A DNA stretch of 64,000 bases. Origin: Chryseobacterium sp. (GTDB taxonomy: Bacteria; Bacteroidota; Bacteroidia; Flavobacteriales; Weeksellaceae). Below, one piece after another: positions 1 to 7,844 of the stretch. Within the stretch, counting starts at the first letter, position 1; every line of letters begins with the position of its first letter. Location of the stretch: positions 62,001 through 126,000 of the forward strand of contig JAITMC010000011.1 in assembly GCA_031277615.1 (NCBI GenBank), read 5' to 3'. The position numbers and the translations under genes are program-made. The notes below the pieces were generated by a model, which did no database searches, was not told the DNA's origin, and was given only the letters and a program-made list of their open reading frames with translations.

Positions 1-621
1 CGCACGGGAAACATCGGCAGGCGTAAGGTTATAGGAAGTCAGTTTATTAGGATCCAGCCATACTCTCATGGAGTAATCCTTGTTTCCATATACCATGGCA
101 TCCCCTACTCCTTTTACCCTTTTCAGTTCAGGTACGATATTGATTTTCGCATAGTTTTCCAGAAAAAGATCATCCATCGTACCATCTTTGCTGGTCAGTG
201 AGACCATTGCGATCATACTGTTCTGTCTTTTCAGGGTGGTAATTCCGGCCTGTACTACTTCTGCGGGAAGCTGGTTGGTTACCTGTGCCACCCTGTTCTG
301 TACGTTGATGGCCGCCTGATCGGGATCTGTTCCCAATTTAAAGATCACGGTGATACTTAAAGTACCGTCGTTACTTGCGGTGGAAGTGATATAATCCATA
401 TTTTCCACCCCGTTGATGGCATTTTCCAAAGGCGGAGCCACCGATCTTGCAATCGTTTCTGCATTGGCTCCCGGATAGGCTGCCGTTACCATAACGGTAG
501 GCGGTGCAATGTCCGGAAATTTTGTAATCGGCAGGCTTACCATACCTACGATCCCCAGAATGACAAGCAGCACGGAAATTACCGTTGCCAGTACGGGTCT
601 TTTTATAATTCTTTTTAACAT
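1..621 (-). CDS. RND multidrug efflux pump inner-membrane transporter (AcrB/HAE1 type), N-terminal part
   Basis: Cut by the left window edge; about 207 N-terminal residues are visible, starting at the ATG at 621. The protein begins with a short basic stretch and a hydrophobic helix (about residues 10-30), as in AcrB/MexB-type proton-driven exporters, then runs into the porter domain with the family-typical run reading SLPITKFPDIAPPTV and, further on, AAYPGANAETIA. Such pumps sit in the inner membrane and extrude drugs or metabolites through a periplasmic adaptor and a TolC-like channel. The adaptor gene lies immediately upstream, 9 nt away, so the two are co-transcribed. The family call is firm; the substrate cannot be told from this fragment. 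Confidence 0.95.
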   Translation of the reverse strand, partial: MLKRIIKRPVLATVISVLLVILGIVGMVSLPITKFPDIAPPTVMVTAAYPGANAETIARSVAPPLENAINGVENMDYITSTASNDGTLSITVIFKLGTDPDQAAINVQNRVAQVTNQLPAEVVQAGITTLKRQNSMIAMVSLTSKDGTMDDLFLENYAKINIVPELKRVKGVGDAMVYGNKDYSMRVWLDPNKLTSYNLTPADVSRA

Positions 622-630
622 GATTTCTTC

Positions 631-1776
631 TTACGATTTTTTCTGTTGCGCATTTTTCTTCTGTGCCGTTACGGGAGTTCCCGGCTGAAGCCTGTCAAAG
701 CCTGTAGCGATGTACTGGTCACCGGCTTTAAGTCCTTTTGAAACAATGAAATTGTCTCCCGCTTTTCCACTTACCTCAACCGGAAGCATCATCGCTTTTC
801 CTTCTTTGATCGTGAAAACAAAGGTCTTATCCTGAATGGTTCTCGTGGAAGCGATCGGAAGAAGCACTACATTGCTGTAAAACTGATCCAGTACGATTTT
901 CCCTGTATTTCCGCTTCTTAAGAGGTGGTCCGGATTGCTGAATTTCGCTCTTAAGGTAATGGAACCTGTGGTTTTGTTGAACTGTCCTTCTACGGCATCA
1001 ATCTTTCCGGTTTGTGCATATTTTTCACCTCCCGAAAGCAGTAAGGAAACGGCAGGTGTATTGCTGATCACCTCATTGATATTGCTTCCTGCATGCTGCT
1101 TCTGAAAAGCATTGAAATCATTTTCACTCATGCTGAAATACGTGTATACCTCATGAATATCAGATAAAAGGGTGATCGGTTCCTGATTGGAAGGCGTCAT
1201 CAAACTTCCCAGACGGTAATTGAATCTTCCGATAAAACCATTCACAGGTGCTTTGATCGTAGAGAAATTAAGGTTGATCTTCGTAGATTCAATGGAAGAC
1301 ATGGCCTGGCTCACCGCTCCTCTGGCTGCATTATACGCGGCTTCAGCTTCTTTCACCTGAATATCGGAAACCATCTTGTTTCTCAACAGTTCTTTTTTCC
1401 GGTCCAGGTCTATTCTGGAAGTAGCCAGGTTGGCCTGTGCTGTGATCAGGGCTGCCTGTGCGCTTTTCAGCTGCTCACGGAATACCTGGTCTTCAATTTT
1501 GAACAGCGGCTGCCCCGCTCTTACATAATCTCCTTCATCTACAAAAATTTTGCTTAAATAGCCGGTTACCTGAGGACGGATCTCTACATTGGAAACGCCT
1601 TCCACCGATGCTGCATATTCTCTGGAAACAGAGGCATCTCCCTGCTTTACCGTTTCTACCGGAAGCTCAGGGGCCTGCTGTTGATAGGACTGATTTGGAT
1701 TACTTTTCTTACATCCCGCCAGAACTATAAGCGAGAGGAAAAGGATAGTCGATTTTTGGATTAAAAATCTCTGCAT
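631..1776 (-). CDS. RND efflux periplasmic adaptor (membrane-fusion lipoprotein)
   Basis: 381 residues, full length for an AcrA/MexA-type adaptor. A lipoprotein signal peptide ends in the lipobox LAGC with Cys22 as the lipidation site. The lipoyl/barrel-sandwich halves (around GYLSKIFVDEGDYVRAGQPL and later APVNGFIGRFNYRLG) flank an alpha-helical hairpin rich in Ala, Gln and Lys, and a beta-barrel plus membrane-proximal domain follows. The protein links the RND pump to an outer-membrane channel. It precedes the pump gene by 9 nt. An AraC-type regulator lies 217 nt upstream on the same strand and may control the pair; that link is inferred from position only. Confidence 0.95.
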   Translation of the reverse strand: MQRFLIQKSTILFLSLIVLAGCKKSNPNQSYQQQAPELPVETVKQGDASVSREYAASVEGVSNVEIRPQVTGYLSKIFVDEGDYVRAGQPLFKIEDQVFREQLKSAQAALITAQANLATSRIDLDRKKELLRNKMVSDIQVKEAEAAYNAARGAVSQAMSSIESTKINLNFSTIKAPVNGFIGRFNYRLGSLMTPSNQEPITLLSDIHEVYTYFSMSENDFNAFQKQHAGSNINEVISNTPAVSLLLSGGEKYAQTGKIDAVEGQFNKTTGSITLRAKFSNPDHLLRSGNTGKIVLDQFYSNVVLLPIASTRTIQDKTFVFTIKEGKAMMLPVEVSGKAGDNFIVSKGLKAGDQYIATGFDRLQPGTPVTAQKKNAQQKKS

Positions 1777-1993
1777 AACAATATTCCTTTAAAATTTACC
1801 GGGCAAAATTCGTCCGAAAAAAATTCAATAGAAATATTCAAAAAACCTCTTCTTTTGTCAAAAAGACTCCTTATTTTTAAAAACATGAGATATATCATTT
1901 ATAGACAATATAAATGACAGTGTTTCATATTTTTAATCGAAATAACGCCACTGATTTAGCAAAAAGACACCTAAAAACATAACCGTCTGATTA

Positions 1994-2911
1994 TCAATAC
2001 AAATCATCTTTCCTGTATTCCATTGGTGATTTACCGGTATGTTTTTTAAAAAACTTACTGAAAGAGGCCTGGTCTGAGAATCTGAGTTGGGAAGCAACTT
2101 CACCAACGTTCAGATTGGGATTTTTAAGCAACAGCCTTGCCTCTACCGCCAATACCTGATGAATAATATCACGCGGCGATTTAAACATGGTCTTATTGAT
2201 CACTTTGGTGAGATACTTACGGCTGATACAGAGTTTATCGGCATAAAACTGAACATTATGCTCATCTTTAAAATGGTCCTGCACAAGAATAAAAAAACTG
2301 GTCGTCAGCTCATCTTCACGCAGGGTCACCTGATGAGGCTGCTCTATTTTTTTGAAGTAATTATCAATTTCATAAATTACCAGCGAAAAGTGATGCCAGA
2401 TCATTTCATTGAAATAATAATTATCCTTCTCGGTATTGTTCAGGGCTTTAAGCTCATCCAGGTGAAAATTAAGTCTTCTGTACAGATCGGGTTCACTGCG
2501 GATGATGTGCGTAGGATCTGATGACAGGCTTTTCATCACATTATTGGATTTATAATTAAATCCGGCCTGAGAAATAAAATCAACTGAGAAGAAAATATAT
2601 TTGGAGCTATAGTCTTCGGAAATTTTCTCCACCCAGAATGTTTCGGACATCGGACAGAAAACAACATCACCTTTTTCCACTTCATAGCTGCTTTCATAGA
2701 GTCTGAAACGAATACTTCCCTGCTGTACCATAAAAATACAGAAATAATCGGATCGGTACGGGACGTTAAGCTTTACGGCATAATTCGCCCTGTCGATCTC
2801 CATTACAACAAATTCTTTGATCCTGAGGTCAAACTCAACCTGCTGAAGAAGTTCTTCAAATGTGAATATGGAAACAAATTCGGGGGATGCCGCCGTAGAT
2901 TTTTTAGCCAT
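1994..2911 (-). CDS. AraC-family transcriptional regulator
   Basis: 305 residues. The N-terminal 170 or so look like a cupin-type sensing domain. The C-terminal 100 residues carry the two helix-turn-helix units of AraC/XylS regulators: the first around FYADKLCISRKYLTKVINK, the second around VGEVASQLRFSDQASFSKFF, followed by the family ending KKHTGKSPMEYRK. It sits directly upstream of the RND adaptor/pump genes on the same strand, the usual place for a local efflux regulator. Divergence from any named member is unknown, and no operator could be recognised. Confidence 0.93.
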   Translation of the reverse strand: MAKKSTAASPEFVSIFTFEELLQQVEFDLRIKEFVVMEIDRANYAVKLNVPYRSDYFCIFMVQQGSIRFRLYESSYEVEKGDVVFCPMSETFWVEKISEDYSSKYIFFSVDFISQAGFNYKSNNVMKSLSSDPTHIIRSEPDLYRRLNFHLDELKALNNTEKDNYYFNEMIWHHFSLVIYEIDNYFKKIEQPHQVTLREDELTTSFFILVQDHFKDEHNVQFYADKLCISRKYLTKVINKTMFKSPRDIIHQVLAVEARLLLKNPNLNVGEVASQLRFSDQASFSKFFKKHTGKSPMEYRKDDLY

Positions 2912-3010
2912 CTGAAAGGTGAAAAGTATTGCTAAATTAAACGTTTTTGTGAAAAAATGAAACTCAACGCCTATGAATAAATCCGTAAAATACCGGATTA
3001 CCTCTATTTT

Positions 3011-3757
3011 TTACGGCTCAATGATGAGTTGCCTGTCATAGCCATTATCCTTCTCATCGATATACCCGTGGGGATTACAGATGACTTCGGTGGCTCCTAT
3101 TTTATACCGGCAAGGGGTGTGAATATGTCCGTGAATCCAGTACAAAGGCTGATGCTCCGTAATTATATTTTCAAGATCCGAGGCATAAGCAGAAGTAAGC
3201 GGATCATTCTTAAAATGTTCGGGAACAGACCGGAGACTTGGGGCATGATGGGTCACCACGATATTTTTCAGTCCTTTTGATTCTTCCAGGCTTTCCTGGA
3301 GCCATACTTTTGAAAACTGATGGATTTTAAAGGTATCCACTGTTCTCATTTTTGAATATGACGGGTCCCGCCGGATCATTTTATAATCGTTCATTTTGGG
3401 CTGACAGAGCATTCCGTACTGTACGGGATTTCCAAAAACAGAAAAGTCCGTCCAGAGTGTTGCCCCATGAAAACGGATCCCACCGATGTCTACCGAGGAA
3501 TTTTCAAGAACAAAAACCTGCGAATCTTCCGCAGCTGCTTTGATCTTATGGAGGGTTTTCGGATAGGAACCTTTATAATATTCATGGTTTCCGAGGACAT
3601 AAATAACCGGTTGATCAGGAATTTTAGATTTAATCCATTCCACTCCTTTTGTTCCCAGATTAATATCTCCCGCCAGCACCACAAGGTCTGCCTTGCTGAA
3701 ATCATGATCAGAAGATCCGAATTCCTGGTGCAGGTCACTGATGATCTGTATTTTCAT
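3011..3757 (-). CDS. Calcineurin-like metallophosphoesterase
   Basis: 248 residues from the ATG at 3757. Metal-binding motifs appear in the canonical order: SDLH near the N-terminus, LAGDIN, LGNHEYY, VTHHAPS and IHGHIH. These are the DxH, GD, GNHE, H and GHxH motifs of the superfamily, so a dinuclear metal phosphodiesterase or phosphatase is expected; the substrate is unknown. The frame stays open to 3829, but I chose 3757 because the family starts with MKIQIISDLH, because a terminator for the upstream gene occupies 3804-3834, and because a TAnnTTTG box ends 5 nt before this ATG. No signal peptide, so cytoplasmic. Confidence 0.9.
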   Translation of the reverse strand: MKIQIISDLHQEFGSSDHDFSKADLVVLAGDINLGTKGVEWIKSKIPDQPVIYVLGNHEYYKGSYPKTLHKIKAAAEDSQVFVLENSSVDIGGIRFHGATLWTDFSVFGNPVQYGMLCQPKMNDYKMIRRDPSYSKMRTVDTFKIHQFSKVWLQESLEESKGLKNIVVTHHAPSLRSVPEHFKNDPLTSAYASDLENIITEHQPLYWIHGHIHTPCRYKIGATEVICNPHGYIDEKDNGYDRQLIIEP

Positions 3758-3762
3758 AGCTA

Positions 3763-3770
3763 CAAAAGTA
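3763..3770 (-). promoter_or_regulatory. Candidate -7 promoter box of the metallophosphoesterase gene
   Basis: On the minus strand the sequence reads TACTTTTG, an exact match to the Bacteroidota -7 consensus TAnnTTTG, ending 5 nt before the chosen ATG. A TSS would fall on or next to the start codon, implying a leaderless or nearly leaderless mRNA. I see no convincing -33 TTTG at the right distance, so this is only moderately supported. Confidence 0.4.
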
Positions 3771-3803
3771 ATGATAAAAGTCCCAAACCGACAGGTCAAT
3801 CTG

Positions 3804-3834
3804 CAAAAAAAGAACCGATACATCAGCATCGGTC
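3804..3834 (-). terminator. Intrinsic terminator after the MFS transporter
   Basis: Minus-strand reading gives a GACCGAT / ATCGGTT stem with an 8-nt loop and a run of seven T (3804-3810 on the plus strand as A). It lies 25 nt past the stop codon of the MFS gene and separates it from the metallophosphoesterase. Confidence 0.7.
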
Positions 3835-3858
3835 CTTTATCATATAGTTTGTGTGTTT

Positions 3859-5250
3859 TTACAATGATGAAACAGCAACAGCCTGTCTTATCCTTAAGCT
3901 CCGGAATATAAAATACAGCAGCATTCCCAATGCAAGAAGCGCATAACCGATCAGGATCATGAGGCTCAGATCTCCCACAGCATATTTCGATGGAAAAATC
4001 TGGCTCATTAAGGTCATGAAAGAAAGACCTATTCCTGCGCCTAAAAAGTAGCTTGTGGAACTTAAACTTGAAGCAACGCCATAATGGGTAGGCTCAACAT
4101 CCTGAATCCCCATCACCGAAAGAGCCGTAAAACAGAAGGTCATCCCGATTCCGGAAATACAGGCAGCTCCCAGCAATACGACTGCCAACGGATGTCCGGT
4201 ATACACAGACAGCAGCAGGGATAAAGCTCCGGCCAGCATAAAGCTCCATCCAAAAACACCCATTTGCGATGAGCTGAGTCTTTTGGATACCTGAGGAAGT
4301 ATAAATTTTGCTGCCAATGCTGACATGATACTGAACGGTACCAGCATTAATCCCGCAGAGGCTGCACTATGCCCCATATCTTTCTGAAGCATCAGAGAGA
4401 TGAGAAACAGAAATCCGATGAAAAAGGCTCCCAAAGTAAAGAATACCGCATTTGAAACGACAAGAGATCTGTGCCTGAAAAGCTTCAGATCAATTAATGG
4501 CTGGGAAACAGATTTTAATCTTTTATACACCGCCATCAGAAGTACAACCGACAATACCAGTGATCCGATAACAGGCAATGGCTGTTCCTGTACATGAATC
4601 AGTTCATGCGTTCCATAAGTAAGGCTCAACAGTCCTAAAACAAGCAGGATCCCCGAAGCAAGATCCGTTTTCTGCGCAGTTTCATTTTCTTCATCCAATG
4701 GCAGATAACGGTAAGCAAAAATAAGGGTGATCAGAAGGATAGGAACATTGATCAGGAAAACCCAGTGCCAGCTCATATAAGTACTGATGATCCCGCCAAC
4801 AGAAAGCCCACTGCCGGAACCAATGGCTGCAAATGAACTGAAAATCCCTATAGCCCTGTTACGTTCCTGTTCGCCTCTGAAAGTATGGGTTACAATAGAT
4901 AAAGCGGAAGGCATTACCAGAGCTGCTCCGAGTCCCTGAAGAGCTCTGAATACAGCCAGAGCCTCAAAACTTTGTGAAAGTCCGGCTCCCAATGAAGTGA
5001 GCATAAAAATCAATGCACCGATCAGGAATATTTTCCGGCGTCCTATCTGGTCCGAAAGTTTCCCGCCAATGATCAGAAACCCTCCGAAAAACAATACATA
5101 TAAAGTCTGCAACCATTGTACTGTTGCCGCTCCGATACCGAACTGCTCCTGGATAGAAGGAATCGTTAAATTAATAATAGCAATATCCAAAGCCTCTACA
5201 AACGTTCCAACCGATGCGATAATCAATATTAAATTCTTCCTTGTATCCAT
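3859..5250 (-). CDS. MFS multidrug transporter, DHA2 (EmrB/QacA) type
   Basis: 463 residues, strongly hydrophobic with about 14 predicted membrane helices, the count and length typical of the drug:H+ antiporter-2 family. The motif-A loop reads GGKLSDQIGRRKIF after the second helix, and a Gly-rich helix-5 stretch (IGSGSGLSVGGIIS) corresponds to the antiporter motif C. N-terminal EALDIAIINLTIPSIQ is the family motif D1 region. It probably exports a toxic compound or metabolite. It is transcribed divergently from an Lrp/AsnC-type regulator whose gene starts 143 nt away, a common regulator-exporter pairing, though control by it is inference. Confidence 0.93.
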   Translation of the reverse strand: MDTRKNLILIIASVGTFVEALDIAIINLTIPSIQEQFGIGAATVQWLQTLYVLFFGGFLIIGGKLSDQIGRRKIFLIGALIFMLTSLGAGLSQSFEALAVFRALQGLGAALVMPSALSIVTHTFRGEQERNRAIGIFSSFAAIGSGSGLSVGGIISTYMSWHWVFLINVPILLITLIFAYRYLPLDEENETAQKTDLASGILLVLGLLSLTYGTHELIHVQEQPLPVIGSLVLSVVLLMAVYKRLKSVSQPLIDLKLFRHRSLVVSNAVFFTLGAFFIGFLFLISLMLQKDMGHSAASAGLMLVPFSIMSALAAKFILPQVSKRLSSSQMGVFGWSFMLAGALSLLLSVYTGHPLAVVLLGAACISGIGMTFCFTALSVMGIQDVEPTHYGVASSLSSTSYFLGAGIGLSFMTLMSQIFPSKYAVGDLSLMILIGYALLALGMLLYFIFRSLRIRQAVAVSSL

Positions 5251-5266
5251 ATGTTCAAATTTCCTG

Positions 5267-5274
5267 CAAAATTA
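5267..5274 (-). promoter_or_regulatory. Candidate -7 box for the MFS transporter
   Basis: Minus strand TAATTTTG, an exact TAnnTTTG match 16 nt before the ATG at 5250. The upstream -33 region is T-rich (TTTT about 20 nt away) without a perfect TTTG. It lies in the divergent region shared with the Lrp-type regulator gene. Confidence 0.4.
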
Positions 5275-5392
5275 AAATTAGCAGAACATATATAAAAATT
5301 ATATGGTAAATTTGGAACAAAATAACATTTAATAAATATAATAAAGAACAAATAAACTTTTACGTGCTAATATTCATCTAAAAACAGAACAA

Positions 5393-5863
5393 ATGACTAC
5401 AGACCATTACACTCCGGACGAGAAAGACCTTTCCATCCTTCGTTTACTTCAAAAAGATGCCAAAATGAGTATCCGGGATATCTCAGCAAGGATTAACCTG
5501 AGCCCTACCCCAACCCATGAGCGCATCAAACGCATGGAGAAAGCAGCTATCATCAAAGAATATACAGCTGTTCTTGACCGGAAGAAAGTCAACAAAGGTA
5601 TGATGGTCATCTGCATGATTGCCCTGAATGTCCATAATAAAAAGACGGCCGGAAAATTCATTGATGAAGTCGGCCGGCTAAAAGAAGTTGTTGAGTTTTA
5701 TAACATCAGTGGAGATTTTGATTTTATGCTGAAAATTCTGGCTCCCAATATGGATGAATTTCATGAGTTTTTTATCAATAAGCTTTCTGAAATTGAAGGA
5801 ATCGGGCAAACCAAAAGTATTTTTGTGATGAGCAGCATTAAGGAGAGTGCACAGATTCTTTGA
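5393..5863 (+). CDS. Lrp/AsnC-family transcriptional regulator
   Basis: 156 residues, standard length for the family. The N-terminal winged helix-turn-helix covers roughly residues 10-60 (DEKDLSILRLLQKDAKMS, then RDISARINLSPTPTHERIKR). The C-terminal RAM ligand-binding domain follows, with the conserved stretch VVEFYNISGDFDFMLKILAP. These proteins form octamers, bind amino acids or related small molecules and act locally or globally. The gene is divergent from an MFS exporter, so export of an amino-acid-like compound under its control is a reasonable guess. The start at 5393 agrees with the family N-terminus. Confidence 0.93.
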   Translation: MTTDHYTPDEKDLSILRLLQKDAKMSIRDISARINLSPTPTHERIKRMEKAAIIKEYTAVLDRKKVNKGMMVICMIALNVHNKKTAGKFIDEVGRLKEVVEFYNISGDFDFMLKILAPNMDEFHEFFINKLSEIEGIGQTKSIFVMSSIKESAQIL

Positions 5864-6031
5864 TGAATTTTCTTCATATTGGCACAGCTTTCCTGATGGG
5901 ATAAGCTTTGATAGAATTAGTTTAATAATATGGCTGATATGGAGGATTTAACAGTTTTAAAATTGCTATAAAATACTGTGTTTTTTTACCGCGCAAAGAT
6001 TTAACTTCATGATGCATATTTTCAGGAGCAA

Positions 6032-6078
6032 ATGATAAAATCAACTTCGTTGATTCGATGAAGCAGACGTTTTATCAT
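6032..6078. repeat. Nested hairpin with dispersed-repeat core
   Basis: A perfect 9-bp outer inverted repeat (ATGATAAAA / TTTTATCAT) encloses an inner hairpin TCAAC-TTC-GTTGA. The inner part belongs to a short repeat also seen near 7672 and 35803. Confidence 0.6.
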
Positions 6079-6189
6079 GCGTATGATTTTATTCCTACTG
6101 ACACTTTGAGCCATTGAATAATGTTTATTTTTTATTTAATTAAGCATTTATATTGACAAAATACATTATTTTTTGACTTTACCTGTTTT

Positions 6190-6221
6190 ATTCTTTAATT
6201 CAATTCTTGGAATTAAAGAAT
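6190..6221. repeat. Perfect 12-bp inverted repeat
   Basis: ATTCTTTAATTC, an 8-nt loop, then its exact reverse complement GAATTAAAGAAT, followed by four more T. It is terminator-like but AT-rich and lies just before the first RNA unit; its role is unclear. Confidence 0.5.
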
Positions 6222-6303
6222 TTTTAAACAAAATTAAAATAACTGACAATCAACAATATAAAGCTAAAAATATAATCTGATGTATCTGTGTCGTAGGTGT
6301 TTT

Positions 6304-6336
6304 TTTGGAATTTTATAGACTGATTAGATATGTTTG
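6304..6336 (+). promoter_or_regulatory. Promoter of RNA unit 1
   Basis: TTTG at 6304-6307, a 21-nt spacer, then TATGTTTG at 6329-6336: both Bacteroidota promoter boxes are perfect. An 18-mer GATGTATCTGTGTCGTAG at 6279-6296, just upstream, is identical before all three RNA units and may be an activator or operator site. Confidence 0.75.
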
Positions 6337-6341
6337 TGTAG

Positions 6342-6543
6342 TTAAAAAAATAAACAAGCAAAATCTACTGACGTTAAAATAATAACTGAAACAATTAAAT
6401 TTCAAAATAAAGTATCATCAATCAGTTCATACTTATCATGCACCTCTTCCACCGTTAAACAATCTGATAAAAATTAAAAACACAAAATGAAAAATCAGAC
6501 ACAAATGAGAAAAATAATGAACAGCGAAGGGGTGCATTTTTTT
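6342..6543 (+). ncRNA. Putative structured small RNA, copy 1 (about 200 nt)
   Basis: Bounded by the promoter at 6304-6336 and a T-run at 6537-6543. The 3' part folds into a long-range stem TGCACCTCTTC (6439-6449) with GAAGGGGTGCA (6526-6536), containing one G-U pair, directly followed by seven T. Inside it is a second stem TCTGAT/ATCAGA. The same fold, with changed bases, occurs in two paralogous units at 7433 and 9518, so the pairing rather than the sequence is conserved. A 20-codon ORF beginning MKNQTQMR lies in the loop, but its frame differs from that of copy 2 over the same stretch. I cannot assign it to a known RNA family. Confidence 0.65.
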
Positions 6544-6599
6544 CTTTAGTATCATCAATCCTATATGGGGATCAAACTTAGAAATTGGAAATTTATTAA

Positions 6600-6630
6600 C
6601 CTAACAGCCTTCGGGACTTGTTAGGCTTTT
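6600..6630 (+). terminator. Terminator-like hairpin downstream of RNA unit 1
   Basis: CCTAACA (6600-6606), 12-nt loop GCCTTCGGGACT, TGTTAGG (6619-6625), then CTTTTT. It is about 60 nt past the T-run of RNA unit 1 and could be a second stop for that transcript. Confidence 0.5.
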
Positions 6631-7105
6631 TAATAACAGTCAATTTATTTTTATCCTATTCCTTTCTATTTATACATTTAATTTCCCTTCAAATTCTATA
6701 AGTTTACGCTCAGACTGAGGCAACAGATTGGGTTTACCAGGCTGATTTTCCAAAATAAAAATGAATGAGGAAAACCAGGTTGAACCGGCAGAAAGTAATG
6801 CTGTGGATCTTATCCTGTTGATTCCGGAAGCAGAGAAGGGAATCAATTTCGTTAATTTAATGCAACGGATGTTTTATAATACGGACCACCATACGAAATG
6901 CCGAAATCCGTTTTACAACCGTCTATTTTTTAGAGAAAAGAAGGTTAAGGTCATTGCTACGCAAAGTTTCCTGACTTTGAGTAAGATAATTTTCATGAAA
7001 TATAATTCCGAAGCCAGGAGCCTTTAGAAGGCAGAGTATTCTTACTGTAGAAAGTCTCTGATCTTGAGTCACACTAGTAAGACTCCGAGGCCGGGAGTTT
7101 GGAAA

Positions 7106-7183
7106 GGAGCTCCGTAGGAGCGACCTATTAATAGCTATTGAGTAATTTTAAAAGATTGGAGAGCCTCGTAGAGGCGACCTGTT
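7106..7183. repeat. Pair of REP-like hairpins
   Basis: Two similar blocks, 7106-7129 and 7158-7183. The first has GCTCC-GTA-GGAGC followed by GACCTATT; the second has GCCTC-GTA-GAGGC followed by GACCTGTT. Stem bases covary while the GTA loop and the GACCT tail are kept, which is how REP-type palindromes look. Confidence 0.55.
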
Positions 7184-7394
7184 AGAAATACCTATTGCGG
7201 GCCGTAATAATGTACATTATTTTCATCTGATTAAACATTTGTATGAATAAAACACATTATTAATTGGATTGAACCGGGTAATTCTTCAATCTGATTATTA
7301 TAATCAGGCTATTATTACATGAAATTAAAATCACTGACAATCAATTATTTAAAATCAAAAACATCCTATGATGTATCTGTGTCGTAGCTGTTTT

Positions 7395-7427
7395 TTTGGA
7401 ATTTTATGGGGTGATTAAATATGTTTG
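7395..7427 (+). promoter_or_regulatory. Promoter of RNA unit 2
   Basis: TTTG at 7395-7398, a 21-nt spacer and TATGTTTG at 7420-7427, matching unit 1 exactly in both boxes and spacing. The identical upstream 18-mer lies at 7370-7387. Confidence 0.75.
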
Positions 7428-7432
7428 TACAA

Positions 7433-7630
7433 TAAAAAATACATAAGTAAAATTTATCGAGTTTAAAATAGCAACTGAAAAAATCAAAACTCTAAATAAA
7501 GTATCATAAATCAATTCATACTTATCATGCATCCCTTCCACCGTTAAGCAATCTGATAAAAATTAAAACACAAAATGAAAAAATCAGACACAAATGAGAA
7601 AATAATGATCAGCGGAAGGGTGCATTTTTT
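7433..7630 (+). ncRNA. Putative structured small RNA, copy 2 (about 198 nt)
   Basis: A paralogue of the unit at 6342. The terminal stem is TGCATCCCTTCC (7528-7539) with GGAAGGGTGCA (7614-7624), 11 pairs with one bulged T, followed by a T-run at 7625-7630. The inner TCTGAT/ATCAGA stem is kept. Differences from copy 1 in the outer stem preserve pairing. Small insertions and deletions in the A-runs shift any reading frame relative to copy 1, which argues for an RNA product over a protein. Confidence 0.65.
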
Positions 7631-7844
7631 ATTCAATATCATCCACATAATTTCTGCCGCCAAAGAATAGAATTAACTCCGTAGATTTAATGAAGCGGAG
7701 TTTATATATACATAATTTTTTAGTGTTTATTTTACACCTGTTCAAGCACCTGGACAGGTGTTTTTTTTTTAAATGATTGCGTTTATATGAATTAATCACA
7801 AAAACCGGAGACAAACACAGAAAGATGAACACTTATTGGATCTT

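Noticed and set aside
6761..7027. 88-codon ORF
   Set aside because: Lies in the gene-free repeat region, has no recognisable domain or leader features and ends next to REP-like hairpins. I consider it chance.
7629..7832. 67-codon minus-strand ORF
   Set aside because: Overlaps the 3' end of RNA unit 2 and repeat sequence; low-complexity basic protein, no support.
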